DNA from: Parelaphostrongylus tenuis
Lineage: Eukaryota > Nematoda > Chromadorea > Rhabditida > Metastrongylidae
NCBI GenBank assembly: GCA_019055375.1
Contig: JAHQIW010002308.1
Coordinates: forward strand, 124,001 to 188,000
Direction: 5' to 3'
Length of the DNA stretch: 64,000 nt
Shown: positions 11,801 through 22,000 of the stretch, in pieces
Layout: each line of letters begins with the position of its first letter
Numbering within the stretch: the first letter of the stretch is position 1
Translations under genes and position numbers: made by a program
Notes under the pieces: generated by a model
The model's database searches: none
Told to the model about the DNA's origin: nothing
What the model saw: the letters and a program-made list of their open reading frames with translations, nothing else

Positions 11801-13919
11801 TTTTCAAAGAAAAATACATTTAAGGATGTGTTCTCGTTAGTGCTGACTATAGCCAACTTGAACTTCGTGTGCTAGCTCATCTCAGTGCAGATCCTGATCT
11901 TATCTCGGTTCTCAAAGATGGTGAGACCAATCATGGGTTTTTTTAATACTCTAACCAATGTTGTAATGTAAAATTAAGTTATGAGCCTGGCGTTTTCTCA
12001 ATATATGTCCAAATCACGTAAGAAGTGTACTGTTCTGCCTAATTAATAATTTTTGCACAGTGTAAATTCCTTGTACTAAGAGTTCTTTGTGTATCATTAT
12101 CACCTTCACTTTGCAAATTATCTAGGTAAGGACGTGTTTTCGGATTTGTCGACCAACTTGTGTTTACCACGGGATGTTGTGAAAAAGCTGTGCTACGGTG
12201 TTATTTATGGAATGGGAGCGAAAAGTTTGGCAGAGAGTTTGAAGAAGACATCTGAGGAGGCTAATGAACTTATTCAACGGTTTTTCCGGTCATTTCCAAG
12301 TATGTATTTTCCTCTAAACTGCGTTGGAAATTGCACAACGGGAGCTCGAAATACATAGCTGACAGATAATCTCGATATGCTTAAACGACGCTCTATAAAC
12401 CTCTATTTTATTGAAAATAGCATTTTTACATTCCAGTGCAAGAGTTTTCATAAGCTAAGACATCGACCATCCTTTCCACTGATTGTCATTTTGAGCAAAG
12501 TTAATTGGTGACTTGGCAACAACCAATGTCCTAGGCATTCTTTTCAAAATAGCTACAAGCGCCCAGCGTAGCGCTCCCATATCCCTCTATTTGATTTACA
12601 GCATTATGAGTGTCACGTGAGACAAATATTTAGGCGTATTTTATTGTTTTTGATTTTCAGAAGTGAGGTCGTATATTAACAATACGAAGGAGCAAGCAGT
12701 CACTTCTGGCTTCGTTAGTACTTTGCTAGGTAGGCTATGACACTGTTTTGAAACAAGGTGCTAATATAGAGTCATGTGTACTCATTATGAATTTTGCGAG
12801 GTAAGTAATGATGCTCCTAAATTTCTTGTCCAAAAAGTATTAATGGAGGCGGAGTGGCTCAATGGTAATGCTGCGGTGAATCAAGCAGCAAGATAGCAAG
12901 CAAGGCATTCATTCAATTCCTTCCCCCAACACTCTCTTGCACTTAATCAGCAAGCACCTTGGCTCGACTACCTCTAGGATTTCAAGGAGAATCGTCATGA
13001 CCAGCGATCTACAAAGATCTTAAAGGAGACGCAATACTCACACAGAAGTCTATGCAACACGTGAATTATTTGAACACCTTCGTGGACGATGAAGTGTGTG
13101 AAAAATAGCGCTAATACATTTAAGATAGTGCTTTTTCTATGATAGCCGGTATCTTATGATAACTAAAGTGCTTTGGAAGTTGAGGATTCAAACTTATAGG
13201 AAAGAGTTTACCTTGGTGATCAATCCAATTGAGGTCAAGGTTTCTGAAACGGTGATACTTCTTATTTTCCAACTTTTGATCAATTTTACTTTTTTTCCTC
13301 TTGAGTAGTTTTCTCAGATAAGTTTGTTTTATGTATGTGAAATTTAGCTCACCACCAAAGTTTGTGAGATTTTTCACTTTTGGGTCGACGACGAGTCACG
13401 TGTAATGTGAAAGGACGTCAAGAAGATCTGGCAAGAGACGATCGGCAGAGCATCAACTATACTATTCAAGGAACGGCTAGCGAGATATTCAAAAAAGCCG
13501 TCGTTGCACTGGACGAGCCGTTCCGAGGTGAGTACTGCTATCATCAATGGTTTTTGAAAGTCGGATTTTTTGGGCCTGTGTTTTTGGTCTCTAGAATGTG
13601 TGTTAGCAAAATTTTTTCACTTATTTGAAGGTTTGTTATGTAAAGTTTTATCTGAATAAATGCTTTTATGGTCCTATTGATCATACACCCTTCGGTGCTG
13701 AAGGAACCTTCATTGCTCGCTCCAGAAATGGTTACTCTTTCAGACTCAACAAAAATCGTGCTGTTGATCCACGATGAAATAATCATCGAGTGTTCTGCTA
13801 AATATGAGAACGAAGTGAAGCTGTGGATGAAATCCACGATGGAGAGCGTTCTTCCCGACTTCAGTGTACCCTTACCAGTAAAAGTTCGTTCTGGATTGAG
13901 CTGGGGCTCTCTTACGTGA
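91..13919 (+). CDS. polq-1: DNA polymerase theta, 3' half of gene (5' truncated by window)
   Basis: Family-A DNA polymerase of theta-mediated (microhomology) end joining, a nuclear enzyme. Exons followed: 91-196, 343-439, 876-1013, 1086-1183, an unresolved stretch to 1758, 1799-1885, 2171-2346, 2412-2572, 5648-5823, 5956-6049, 7776-7935, 8823-8975, 9089-9263, 11825-11920, 12126-12299, 12664-12729, 13384-13527 and 13744-13919 (stop TGA). Seen: TATGRI/EPNIQN, SADYSQLELRVLAHLS (motif A), CYGVIYGMGAKSL (O-helix), QSINYTIQGTASEIFKKA (motif B side) and LIHDEIIIEC (motif C), in family order. YGMGAKSL followed by a GRRR motif points to POLQ rather than a bacterial-type Pol I. The superfamily-2 helicase half must lie left of position 1. 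Exon 7776-7935 carries an apparent +1 base and the exon near 13384 lacks an AG acceptor, so integrity of this copy is uncertain. Identity is very likely; exact 5' exons are not. Confidence 0.92.
625..672. repeat. AT-rich (TA/TATACA) simple repeat
   Basis: Imperfect TA and ACATATATAT runs in an intron of polq-1. Confidence 0.7.
2171..6049 (+). CDS. polq-1: POLQ exonuclease-like domain exons
   Basis: Four exons spell the exonuclease-like subdomain that precedes the polymerase in POLQ. Exon 2171-2346 holds EFVAVAIVKKL and GICLCTPDGSPYYIPLGG, matching the human segments around ISLACEK and GLAVCWGGRDAYYFSL. Exon 2412-2572 holds CELYFFDALKIYRIL (human CSVVIYDFIQSYKIL). Exon 5648-5823 holds SVLPLSDIASKFQWDFDYCE and AATQSFLVSR. 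Exon 5956-6049 holds SVESLHLEIRSLR, leading into the polymerase. All junctions are phase-consistent. The intron 2347-2411 is only 65 bp with an unusual GTTCTC donor; the next one is about 3 kb. No DEDD-type proofreading motif is seen, as expected for the inactive domain in POLQ. Confidence 0.85.
2769..2811 (+). repeat. (GTA)n microsatellite, about 14 units
   Basis: Uninterrupted AGT/GTA triplets in the long polq-1 intron 2573-5647. The poly-Val frame over it is not coding. Confidence 0.95.
2995..3400 (+). mobile_element. Internally deleted mariner transposon
   Basis: From 3093 a frame reads WEQIRLLLMHEWRVG and SEATRKINGTS, the mariner N-terminal helix-turn-helix. From about 3320 another frame reads LLHDNAQSHVANAIEDGLKD, the block with the second catalytic Asp. 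The middle of the transposase is missing and the frame differs between blocks, so it is dead. The upstream 100 bases match the arms of the palindrome at 19224-19538. Confidence 0.75.
6500..6640 (+). repeat. Interspersed repeat R1
   Basis: Shares with other R1 copies a CTGCAGCGTAATAAAA-type start, a TTGTTGGAATTGC-type middle and a CTTTCGATTAATCACC-type end. Confidence 0.5.
7195..7330 (+). repeat. Interspersed repeat R1 (clearest copy)
   Basis: Defines R1: TTTTATTTTCCTGCTACAAC, then GCAATGAAAAGGGCTTTT, then TTGTTGGAATTGCCGAGGTT, then TTACCGAATAGGTACTGACA, then a GTCCAGCGA end. Lies in an intron of polq-1. Confidence 0.55.
7776..13919 (+). CDS. polq-1: POLQ polymerase domain (thumb, palm, fingers)
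   Basis: Exon order follows the Pol I fold. 7776-7935 gives NRMCMNGFFFDHELCLSLLQ and SECFGLVGKSFNLDSS; 8823-8975 gives VLFSELKLVYPGG and KILRYRRIKHAIT; 9089-9263 gives MNTATGRILSFEPNIQN; 11825-11920 gives SADYSQLELRVLAHLS; 12126-12299 gives the O-helix KKLCYGVIYGMGAKSL; 12664-12729 gives TSGFVSTLL; 13384-13527 gives RRRVTC and QSINYTIQGTASEI; 13744-13919 gives LIHDEIIIEC and ends RSGLSWGSLT. The two metal-binding Asp of motifs A and C and the O-helix Lys and Tyr are present, so the encoded enzyme would be active if the frame is intact. Only about 10 residues separate the IQN motif from RHLFKAQSG, where human POLQ has a long insert. Confidence 0.92.
10618..10860. repeat. Fold-back repeat FB1
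   Basis: Imperfect palindrome. The left arm has CACGTGTTTCGGCATAACAG and GTTGCACGGTGCC. The right arm has the inverted GGAAACACATGTCGTGCACT. Starts with a tRNA-like GGCGCAGTGGTTAGAG. In the polq-1 intron 9264-11824, which otherwise shows no gene. Confidence 0.6.
12845..13094 (+). repeat. tRNA-derived SINE, family S2
   Basis: Begins GGCGGAGTGGCTCAATGG (A-box-like). The body contains TCGACTACCTCTAGGATTTC and AAGGAGAATCGTCATGACCA, shared with copies at 18150, 23157 and 52891. Confidence 0.55.
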
Positions 13920-14687
13920 ACTAGCTTTCGTCTTGAGCAGAGTGTTCATTGGGTATCTTTTGTTCTGTGAATGATGGTTTTTTTTTGTGGTATTAGCGAT
14001 CTGCAATAGCCATGTGTTCAGTCAGATAAATATGTGATATAATATCTATGTCAGTCGTATTGCGTTGGAAGCTCGACTCCTATGAATTCTTCATAAGCGG
14101 CTTTTTTGTGCTGTCTTTATATCGGCTTTTCTTCCTCTCTTTTCTTTTTCGAATTAACCACGATATCTGGTTGATTTGTTTTAACCTGTATTTCAATCAT
14201 ATACCACTGTCTACCTCATGTCATCAAGACAGAATTCTTCAAACTATTCTACTTCTAAATTTTTAAAGGTTATGGCGTTTTGAGGTTCAAAAATTCAACA
14301 TTCAATTCTGCTTATTAGTCACCCACTAAGGGAGAGGTAGTCGTTAGCTGAAGAATTTGCGTATTTTAAATCACACGATATGTTTATGGACTTTGGGTGG
14401 TAGTGTCTGAAAAAACATGTCGTTTGAGCAAATTTTATTGTTTTGATTGCAGATAACCATTGCTTTTTACGTTGTAATTCATTGGGCCAAATTTTCCAGT
14501 CAATCTTTCACACTTTGCATAGTTTTATTCCTTTTATTCTTCGAGTTCTTCCAAACCATGTCGTAACAATTGCTGAGAAAAGGCCAAAACGTTGGTTTGA
14601 TTTCCTAGATCTAACCATCCAAGAGTTGTGGAGCAAAATCAGGTCGGATTTCAGTTACGCTCCCACCAGTATTACAGCAGTGATGTG
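13920..14687 (+). other. polq-1 / rev-3 intercistronic interval
   Basis: 768 bp between the POLQ stop and the REV3 start on the same strand. It is AT-rich with no repeat recognised. An 81-codon frame at 14443-14688 has no family motif and overlaps the REV3 start, so it is not called. I see no canonical AATAAA just after the POLQ stop. Pyrimidine-AG sites near 14654 and 14677 could be trans-splice acceptors for rev-3. Confidence 0.5.
14671..14677 (+). promoter_or_regulatory. candidate trans-splice (spliced-leader) acceptor before rev-3
   Basis: A short ATTACAG ends 10 bases before the ATG at 14688. Nematode mRNAs usually carry a spliced leader a few bases upstream of the start codon, so this is a plausible 5' end for the rev-3 message. 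A second candidate AG lies at 14654. Inferred from position only. Confidence 0.3.
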
Positions 14688-17600
14688 ATGGTGGAGTGGT
14701 CATTCCGACTTCGAAATGTACTTTGCGACTACACTTTGTCTACTTCATGTGCTATCAGCCGTCCTTTATTTCCAAATGTTCGGCAGCAGATTCCTACTTT
14801 ACATATCTTTGGGATAACTCCGGAAGGTAATTCTAATTAGAGTTGGTTCATTCTTCGTTATGATTTACTATAATATCACGTTGGGTACCGTGTGCTCACT
14901 TTTGTGTGCACTAATCACCGCGCCGCGTCTCGGCTTACTGGGGCATACTAGAACGAGTGCGAGCCCCAGTGCGAGCATGGAACATACTCGGTTATTCGTG
15001 TTATCATCATTCTGCTTATTTGATTGTTTCTATAACATCTGCGATCAGCAGTTACACTTGCGAAAAAGATTTACAGTGTAAAATTTCGTCGTAGGGTACA
15101 AATTTTTACGTAGTGTGTAGTATCATTTTCAGGAAACAATTGATTGTTTCATTGTTCATCAACACTTTTCCGGACGGCTGCATAGTCGATGTCGCACGTG
15201 GTGCATGATTTTCGTTATTTACTAGGCCTTATTTTCATTTTGGAAAAAACTCACTCGTACAACGCAATGTGAAGATCTTTTTTGAAAACTTAATAAACCT
15301 TCGAATGGCCGAGATTTGTGTTATCGATTAAGTATTAGTATAGTCCAGTAGAAATCCATCCTACACTGGCCTTGAACAAAGCCTTCTAAGTGTGAAACAT
15401 AATTTTATTTTGGCTTCTATAGCACGCTATAAAGGGTTGTTTTCTTTGAAAAGCCAAGCAGAGTATTGAAATCGCGAGATTTGAGCTTCCGAAACCAGTA
15501 ATTCTATATAAAAAAGAAACTTTATCCGTCGAAGAAGACACTTGAAACAATGAGAGTCAAAATGACTCTTGTCGTCCGGTTAAACATTAGTAACCAGAAC
15601 ATTGTCATTCCAGTGTGCCTCATCAGCCGCTAGACCGCGCCGTGTGCTGAGCGAAAAATCATCGTTATATCTGTGTTAAAAGTGACAGGCAATACTAATG
15701 CTTGTGTGACGCAAACTTAGAGGTCTTGAGTAGTGTAAAGAATGATTTACACAGATGGAAACTCTTAATTCATGCGAACTTCGTTTTGGAGAAACGAGAA
15801 AGCTTAACAATGTGCGGAATAGGAACCAGCAACAATCGTGCTGATTGTATTCACTAAATCAGAAAAACGTCTCAGAAATGGACGAGCACGGTGTAGCTTG
15901 GATTGTAGCTGCTGATAGTTATGAATGGTTGGGTATGCTCCCTGATGGGCGAATTTTTTTTTAGGAAAAAAGGCGTGTGTACATGTGCATGGCGTGTTGC
16001 CGTACATGTTGCTGCGCATTGGATCAGAATTTACATCGACACTCGATCGGCTGATGAGGGATAAACTCAATCGTCTGATACAGCGAGAACTCGCTGAACA
16101 CGAAGGACAAACGGATCAGGAAACGACTAGTCGCACTTTTATCCATGAAATCGAACCAGTCATGGGCAGGTAAATTTTCCTTTTTGTAGGTTCGTTTTCG
16201 GAATATTTTCGCCCTTTTTATTTCGATTTTGAGGATGTCGCATTTTCCGATCGGTTCTATACGTTTGTGTGTGGTTTATACTTATTTGAGCGTCAGAATA
16301 GCCCGTCTATAGTGGTAATGTGAGCAGCAGCATAATTTCTATTTGTTTCCTTCTCGCTCAATCGTTGTTCGGTGTAGTCGTCTGCTTTGAGTATGCTAAC
16401 ATCCATGAGGCCCATTCTGTGTTTCTGAATCCGTTGTCATTCATAAATGCAGTCGATGACGTTAGTCGTGAACACGTCCTACCATAGTTTGGGTGCCTCG
16501 TCCTGGAGAACGTTTGCTTTTCTTGAAGTGTACTTTCGTCCATTCCTATCTGTCCTCTTCATCATGTGAACATTCCATCTGTGTTTTGCTATTGATGTAT
16601 ATTCTCTTGAATCGTGAAGATGGGATCGATTTCGAAGATCTGAACTGTTCATTCCGACTAAACGATATGAGCGCCGGTTAAATTTCAGCAAATGGTTGAT
16701 GTGGTCCCACTGTCATTTCACGTCTGTATTGTATAAAGGAGCAATTGTAGGGCTGTTGAATCGAAAAGATGAACCCAATGAATCCTTAGAAAATCTGCAA
16801 CTGTCATAAACCCCATTTGGTGAGGATGAAAGTCTGAATCTCATTGCGCACCTATAACATTGTGATGATAACGCGCCGCGCCTGCACCACGTTCCAGCGA
16901 AAAAGTCAACGTCATAGAACATTATCGAAAAGTCTTTGCATGGTAAAAGTGTCTGCTTCGTACAAAATTCCAGGTTGCTAAGAACAAAATCTGTTCTGTG
17001 ATGTATTACCGACAGGAACGTGTCGCTGCGTTTGAAGTTTTTTCTTTTTCGAAATAACATCAAAAAATAGCAATGAAAATAAATAAATTATGGACACACA
17101 TAAAACCTGCAATTACGAAATTGTTATTTATTCTGAAAATATGTGTTAAGATCGATCTATGGCTATCATGAGGAGGAAGAATGCTTTGCGAAGGTCTTCT
17201 TTTTCAATCCTATCCATCGAACAAAGTAAGTTTGCTGACCTTTGGAAAATAATGCGATTGTATGATTATCGGAAAAAATTTTCAAAGTTCTGACACATGC
17301 GGAATTTTCAAAATTAGTAGCGCGATGTTTACATTTTCAGTGATTTGAGAAAACATTCTAATTATGAGATAAGAATTCAGCAAATGACTTATAATCGTGG
17401 TTATGCTCTTCACACTAATTAATTGTAATAATACAACTAATGTAGCTCTAAATGCGTTCGTTATATTTTCACGTTTACTACTAGACTGGTACAAGTATTC
17501 CTCTTACTGTAAACGTATCCACCCAATGTAGGCGTGGTGTTTGGTTATTGGCTCAACGAAAGAACAACTATGCGCGCGAACTGTATTTGAAAACCACTTG

Positions 17601-20600
17601 TCGTTTACTTTAATTTTGTGGTGACTCAATTGGCTATCAATGAAGTTTACAACACTTGCATCCAATTAACTCATTCGAGACAGCGTGTACCTCTACATAT
17701 ACACGATTATTTGGAGGTCTTTTAGTTAAGGCAACTAATCTCGACGAAAACTTGAACATGCGGTTCCTAGCATGGTGCTTCTTTTTTGAAAAGGCCTTTG
17801 ACTGCGCGTAGCATTGAAATTAGGATTACGTTCACAGTCGGTACGCTTGCACGGCTTTGGTCTGTGTATGGCTTTTTATCAAAAGCTTGATTCTGAAATC
17901 AGATTTGGTTTGACAAAGGCCTTCACATAGCGTAGTGAGAGCGAAATGAAAGTAATATTTATTCTCGAAGTACTTTTGCACGTAAGAGTTATATTTGCAC
18001 CGGAGGGCATGAAGTCATTAGAAGAAATCATGGAGTACCATAGTAACACGGAAAATTGGAATTTTTTTTCGAATGGCGAAAAAACTCTGGTTTATTAACG
18101 AAAGTCGCGCTCCATGATCTATCAACTGCCGTCGCGACCGGATTAATGAACTCCTTAGCTCAACCATCTTCAATCTTGCAAGGAGAATCGTTTTAACTAG
18201 CATTCTGCGACATTGTTATTGAAGACGAAATTCTCAAGAGCCGAAGCAGCACGTGAAGTATTTAAAGATCTTAGGAGGTTGAATGCGAGGGCACCAGTCA
18301 AATATAAGTGTTAGAATCTGCACAGTAAAGTTATGAACGGTACCTGTAAAGTATATGCGCGCATACGAGGTCAATGGTTCGATCTCGCGCTCATGGCTCA
18401 CCAAGTCGTCCATCCCTCCGGGGTTGGTAAATTGGTACTAAACTGGTCTTAGACCTGTCTGGGAGGATAAGCAGCACTGACTCGGTTGAGCGGGAGGCCA
18501 CCGCGAGTCATTGTAAAGGTCAGATATGCATTCAATCACCTCAACGAAGTTAGAAATTGAAGACGAATGCATGGTGCATCCCTCAGGGATTGATCAACGC
18601 GAGAGCTTTATCCTTCATTTTTTAAATGGGACATACATACGACGACGATCACCAGGATAGCTGTAATACAAACAGACGAGTAGAAGTGCTGTGCCTGAAG
18701 TATCTATGCTAAATTGAGGATGTTGCTAACACAGATATCGTGGCAGGTGTTGACCAAACACTTATGTTCTGTTGTACTTCACTAGTGCTGTGAATACTTC
18801 TGCTCTAGCCTCACAAATGATGTTTTTGTTTGCTAAAAGCTCGTGCAGTATTTCATTTCTCTATCTTTCATAAAGTCGGCTTCGATATTGGAGGAGAAAT
18901 CTGAAATTTTTTTCTCAAGACTTAATTAAAATCTAAAATATTATTGAAATTATGTCACAGGTTGTTCAATGCGTTGGCGAAAGAAGTTGAGGAGTTCCCT
19001 ACCATGCAACCCTTTGAGGCACACACTCCATTTATTCTTCAGGTTTACGCTGTTGATTGGTTTCTCTAGGCTTTTTATGAGAAAAAAGAAACAGTGTTTT
19101 TGAATTTTTCAAACAGGTTGTTCAAAATTTGACTGCTGCTAACTGTTAAACATTGGGTTTTTTCTCTGGAGAATAATTTCTTTTCAACTATATCAGTGTA
19201 TTTATTTTTCTCATGACATATAATTGGTTGTGCGAGAAGTTCGCGCCGTTTTGGTTTTTCAATATGATTTTTGCAATGAAATTTCATGATTTTGATATAG
19301 TTAAATTGTGTATTCTCTTGCGGACATTTTGGTTCACAACTTGCCTGAATTTGCTCTAAGATGGAGCTGTCTAGGATATAAATTTGCTTGCCCAATGCAG
19401 CTCCATCTTAAAGTAAGTATAGGTAGTGTAGACCAAAATGTTCTCCAGAAAATGCGCAATTGAACGATACCAAGATCATGCAGTTTAATTGCATAAATCA
19501 CGACAAAAAAACCAAAATGGCGAAAACTTTTTGCACAGCGTATCATTTTAAGTTCTTTATCGATTACTCGATATATGGAATGGATGATGTGTACTTTGAG
19601 CGCGTTCAATATCGCATTGGATCAAGTTATGATGCTCAAGGTGACATTCATTTTCAACTCTTTGAAAGTTTTATCAGAGAAATGCTTGCAAATTCGGTCT
19701 TTTTGCTACACTAATCGATCAGTAAATGATTTTTTATACCACCAACAAAGTTTTGATGTACTCTTGTTGCAGCGTAGTTGCATAGTAGGTATGAACATGT
19801 TTAGCGTATCACTGCATAGTGAATGAGTGTTTTTTCTCCATGTAGAAGTTGTATATGAGCCAGAAGCATGAGAAGACCCATAGAAGGGCCTGAAGCATAC
19901 ACAAAAGTATCAGAAGCGCAGAAATCTTCTTAAAACGCAGAGAGAAAACGATTTATTGAACGAAAATCCTAACAAGAGAGGCAGGGCTATTTGAGAATTG
20001 CCGCACAGCCGATGACACGTTCTTAGGAGACACGGCGAGCACAAGGACGACTCAAGGGTCGTCACAAGAGTGTTCGTTGTTGACATGAGAGCACTGACGA
20101 ATAGCTGAGCGGAATTGACTCATATTTTACATCTTACCATACGAAATTTTGATTGTGGCGAGCAACCTACTGGCATCCACAAAAAATTTCTTTTCTTTCA
20201 GTTATTTCTGACTAGGAGGGAAAGAGTGGAGAACCGACCTCATTTGCTGCAGAGAAACTTTTCATAGGATTATTAGTCGAAAGCTGAGATTTGAGGCTAC
20301 AGCCCCACTTCGCCGGTTTCTCAAAACACTTTTATTACGCTGTGATCTCTACACTGAACTATATCTCAGACGCGCGTATTTCTCGCCGGAGAGAGATCCT
20401 TCTTTGGACTATCAGTAATCATTCGATAGTGTAATCGAATTTTGTTCAAACGCTGTGCTTATGTCCTGGAAAGATCGCTTATTTGAAACGCAGCTAGTAA
20501 AATAAGTTGAATTTTCATCTGCGATCAAGAATCTGTCGAGCGAATTCACCCAATCACGAGACGCAATGGCCGTCGATTTTCATGCATATGAATGCGTAGA

Positions 20601-22000
20601 GAAGTATCGCGTCAGCAATTCACGTGGACGCCCTACGCATTCGCATGTTAGTTGGCCGGATTGGCCCTTAATCGCAGATGGGAATTCAACTTTTTCTACC
20701 TGCTGGGTTTCAGAGAAGCGGTCTTTTTCAGAATTTAAACACAGCGTTGAAACTAATTCGAGTACGCTATCGAATGGTAGCTAAAAGTCCAAAGAAGAAG
20801 CTCTGTCCGAAGAGAAATATGAATGTCTGAAGATGATAAATCTCCTCTTGTTGCCACGTCAAAAAAAATAGTCTCTTTCGACGTGTCGCTGTTGTCTCAT
20901 GCCTCGGCTTTCGAATGGTTGCTAACACTCAAATAAAAAGTTCCTCTCCAGCAAATATGATCGGCTTTTCGTTTGTCCCCTCTTTATCAAAAGGAACCTT
21001 TTTCAAATTATAATGAGTATTCTATCCACCACCTCATACGCACCATGTGTTATAAACAATCGTCTGTAGGCAAATGGCCTTTCTTTGAGATTGCTCTTAT
21101 GAGAGAATTATCTCATACTGAAACATAAATTTAATTCATGATTGATTTATGATTTCGTTTGAGCGCTAAGTTGATTTTAGACCCTCTAATACGTAATGCA
21201 CATAGCAATTATTTTATCCTAGCATTGCATTTCATTTTTTATGTCGTGTGAATAGGCAATATATGTTGTTTTTGAAGGATAAGAAAATGTTAAAATTTGT
21301 TAATTCCTTCTTTTCTAGATACTGTCGCCGAAGGTCTCACCATTAGTGATGTGATAGAAAGGTGAGCTTTGGAAATGTTCTTTATTCGATCAACAAAGTT
21401 TTAACTGTCCGAACAATAGTGTAAGAAGTTTTTACCGGCTTTGTAGCAGTATTATAACTTTATAATTTTATATCCAAGTATGCTGAGTGATATATACAAC
21501 TATAAACCTCAGGCGGAAGTTGAACCCACACCGGGAGGCGGTAGCGCTGAAGTGGCAGCGCGCATTCCGGCATGTGTGGAAGACGGGTTCACTGCTGCTT
21601 GACGTTTATAGTTCCACGTATTTCTCAGCATCCATGAATGACACTAAGTCGCTTCATCTTCAGTTTTCTCATCAAATATGGATCACCCAACTTCGCGCTC
21701 TTACGGTACTCTCAATGTAAACAATTTATTTAGCACCAATTTGCTGTCACCGCTGACACCGATAACCTCCTGTGCTATTGAGTGTGACGCGATGGTTTCT
21801 AACATCATAAACAAAAACTACATTCAGCCAATGGTATCGTTCATCCATTACTCCTAATCACCGAGCTAGCTCAATGTTCATATTCAGTCCATTCTTGGAA
21901 CCCCGGTTTGGAATATATCTGGCGAGAAGAGGTTGCTAGATGCGCTGCTCAGGGACGTAAAGTCGAAGACACATTCAACAACTGTAGGTTGTCAGAGGAA
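14688..22000 (+). CDS. rev-3: REV3 N-terminal domain exons
   Basis: These exons match the conserved N-terminal domain of REV3 in order. 14688-14826 ends TLHIFGITPEG (human VRVFGATPAG). 15965-16169 holds CVHVHGVLPYMLLRIG (human CLHLHGIFPYLYV). 17151-17225 holds IYGYHEEEECFAKVFFFNP (human FYGYHEKERHFMKIYLYNP). 18961-19042 holds QPFEAHTPFILQ. 19553-19640 holds FFIDYSIYGMDDVYFERV. 21664-21833 holds SPLTPITSCAIECDAMVSNI. The last, about 21866-21983, holds HSWNPGLEYIWREEV (human GGNPGLQAIWEDE). Junction phases agree except between the last two: either a 32-bp intron is used or one G is missing at 21833/21834. The large introns carry a LINE remnant, SINEs and a mariner palindrome. Confidence 0.9.

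Noticed and set aside
20566..20784. 72-codon plus-strand frame MAVDFHAYEC
   Set aside because: It lies in a repeat-rich REV3 intron, has no splice-phase fit to neighbours and no family resemblance.
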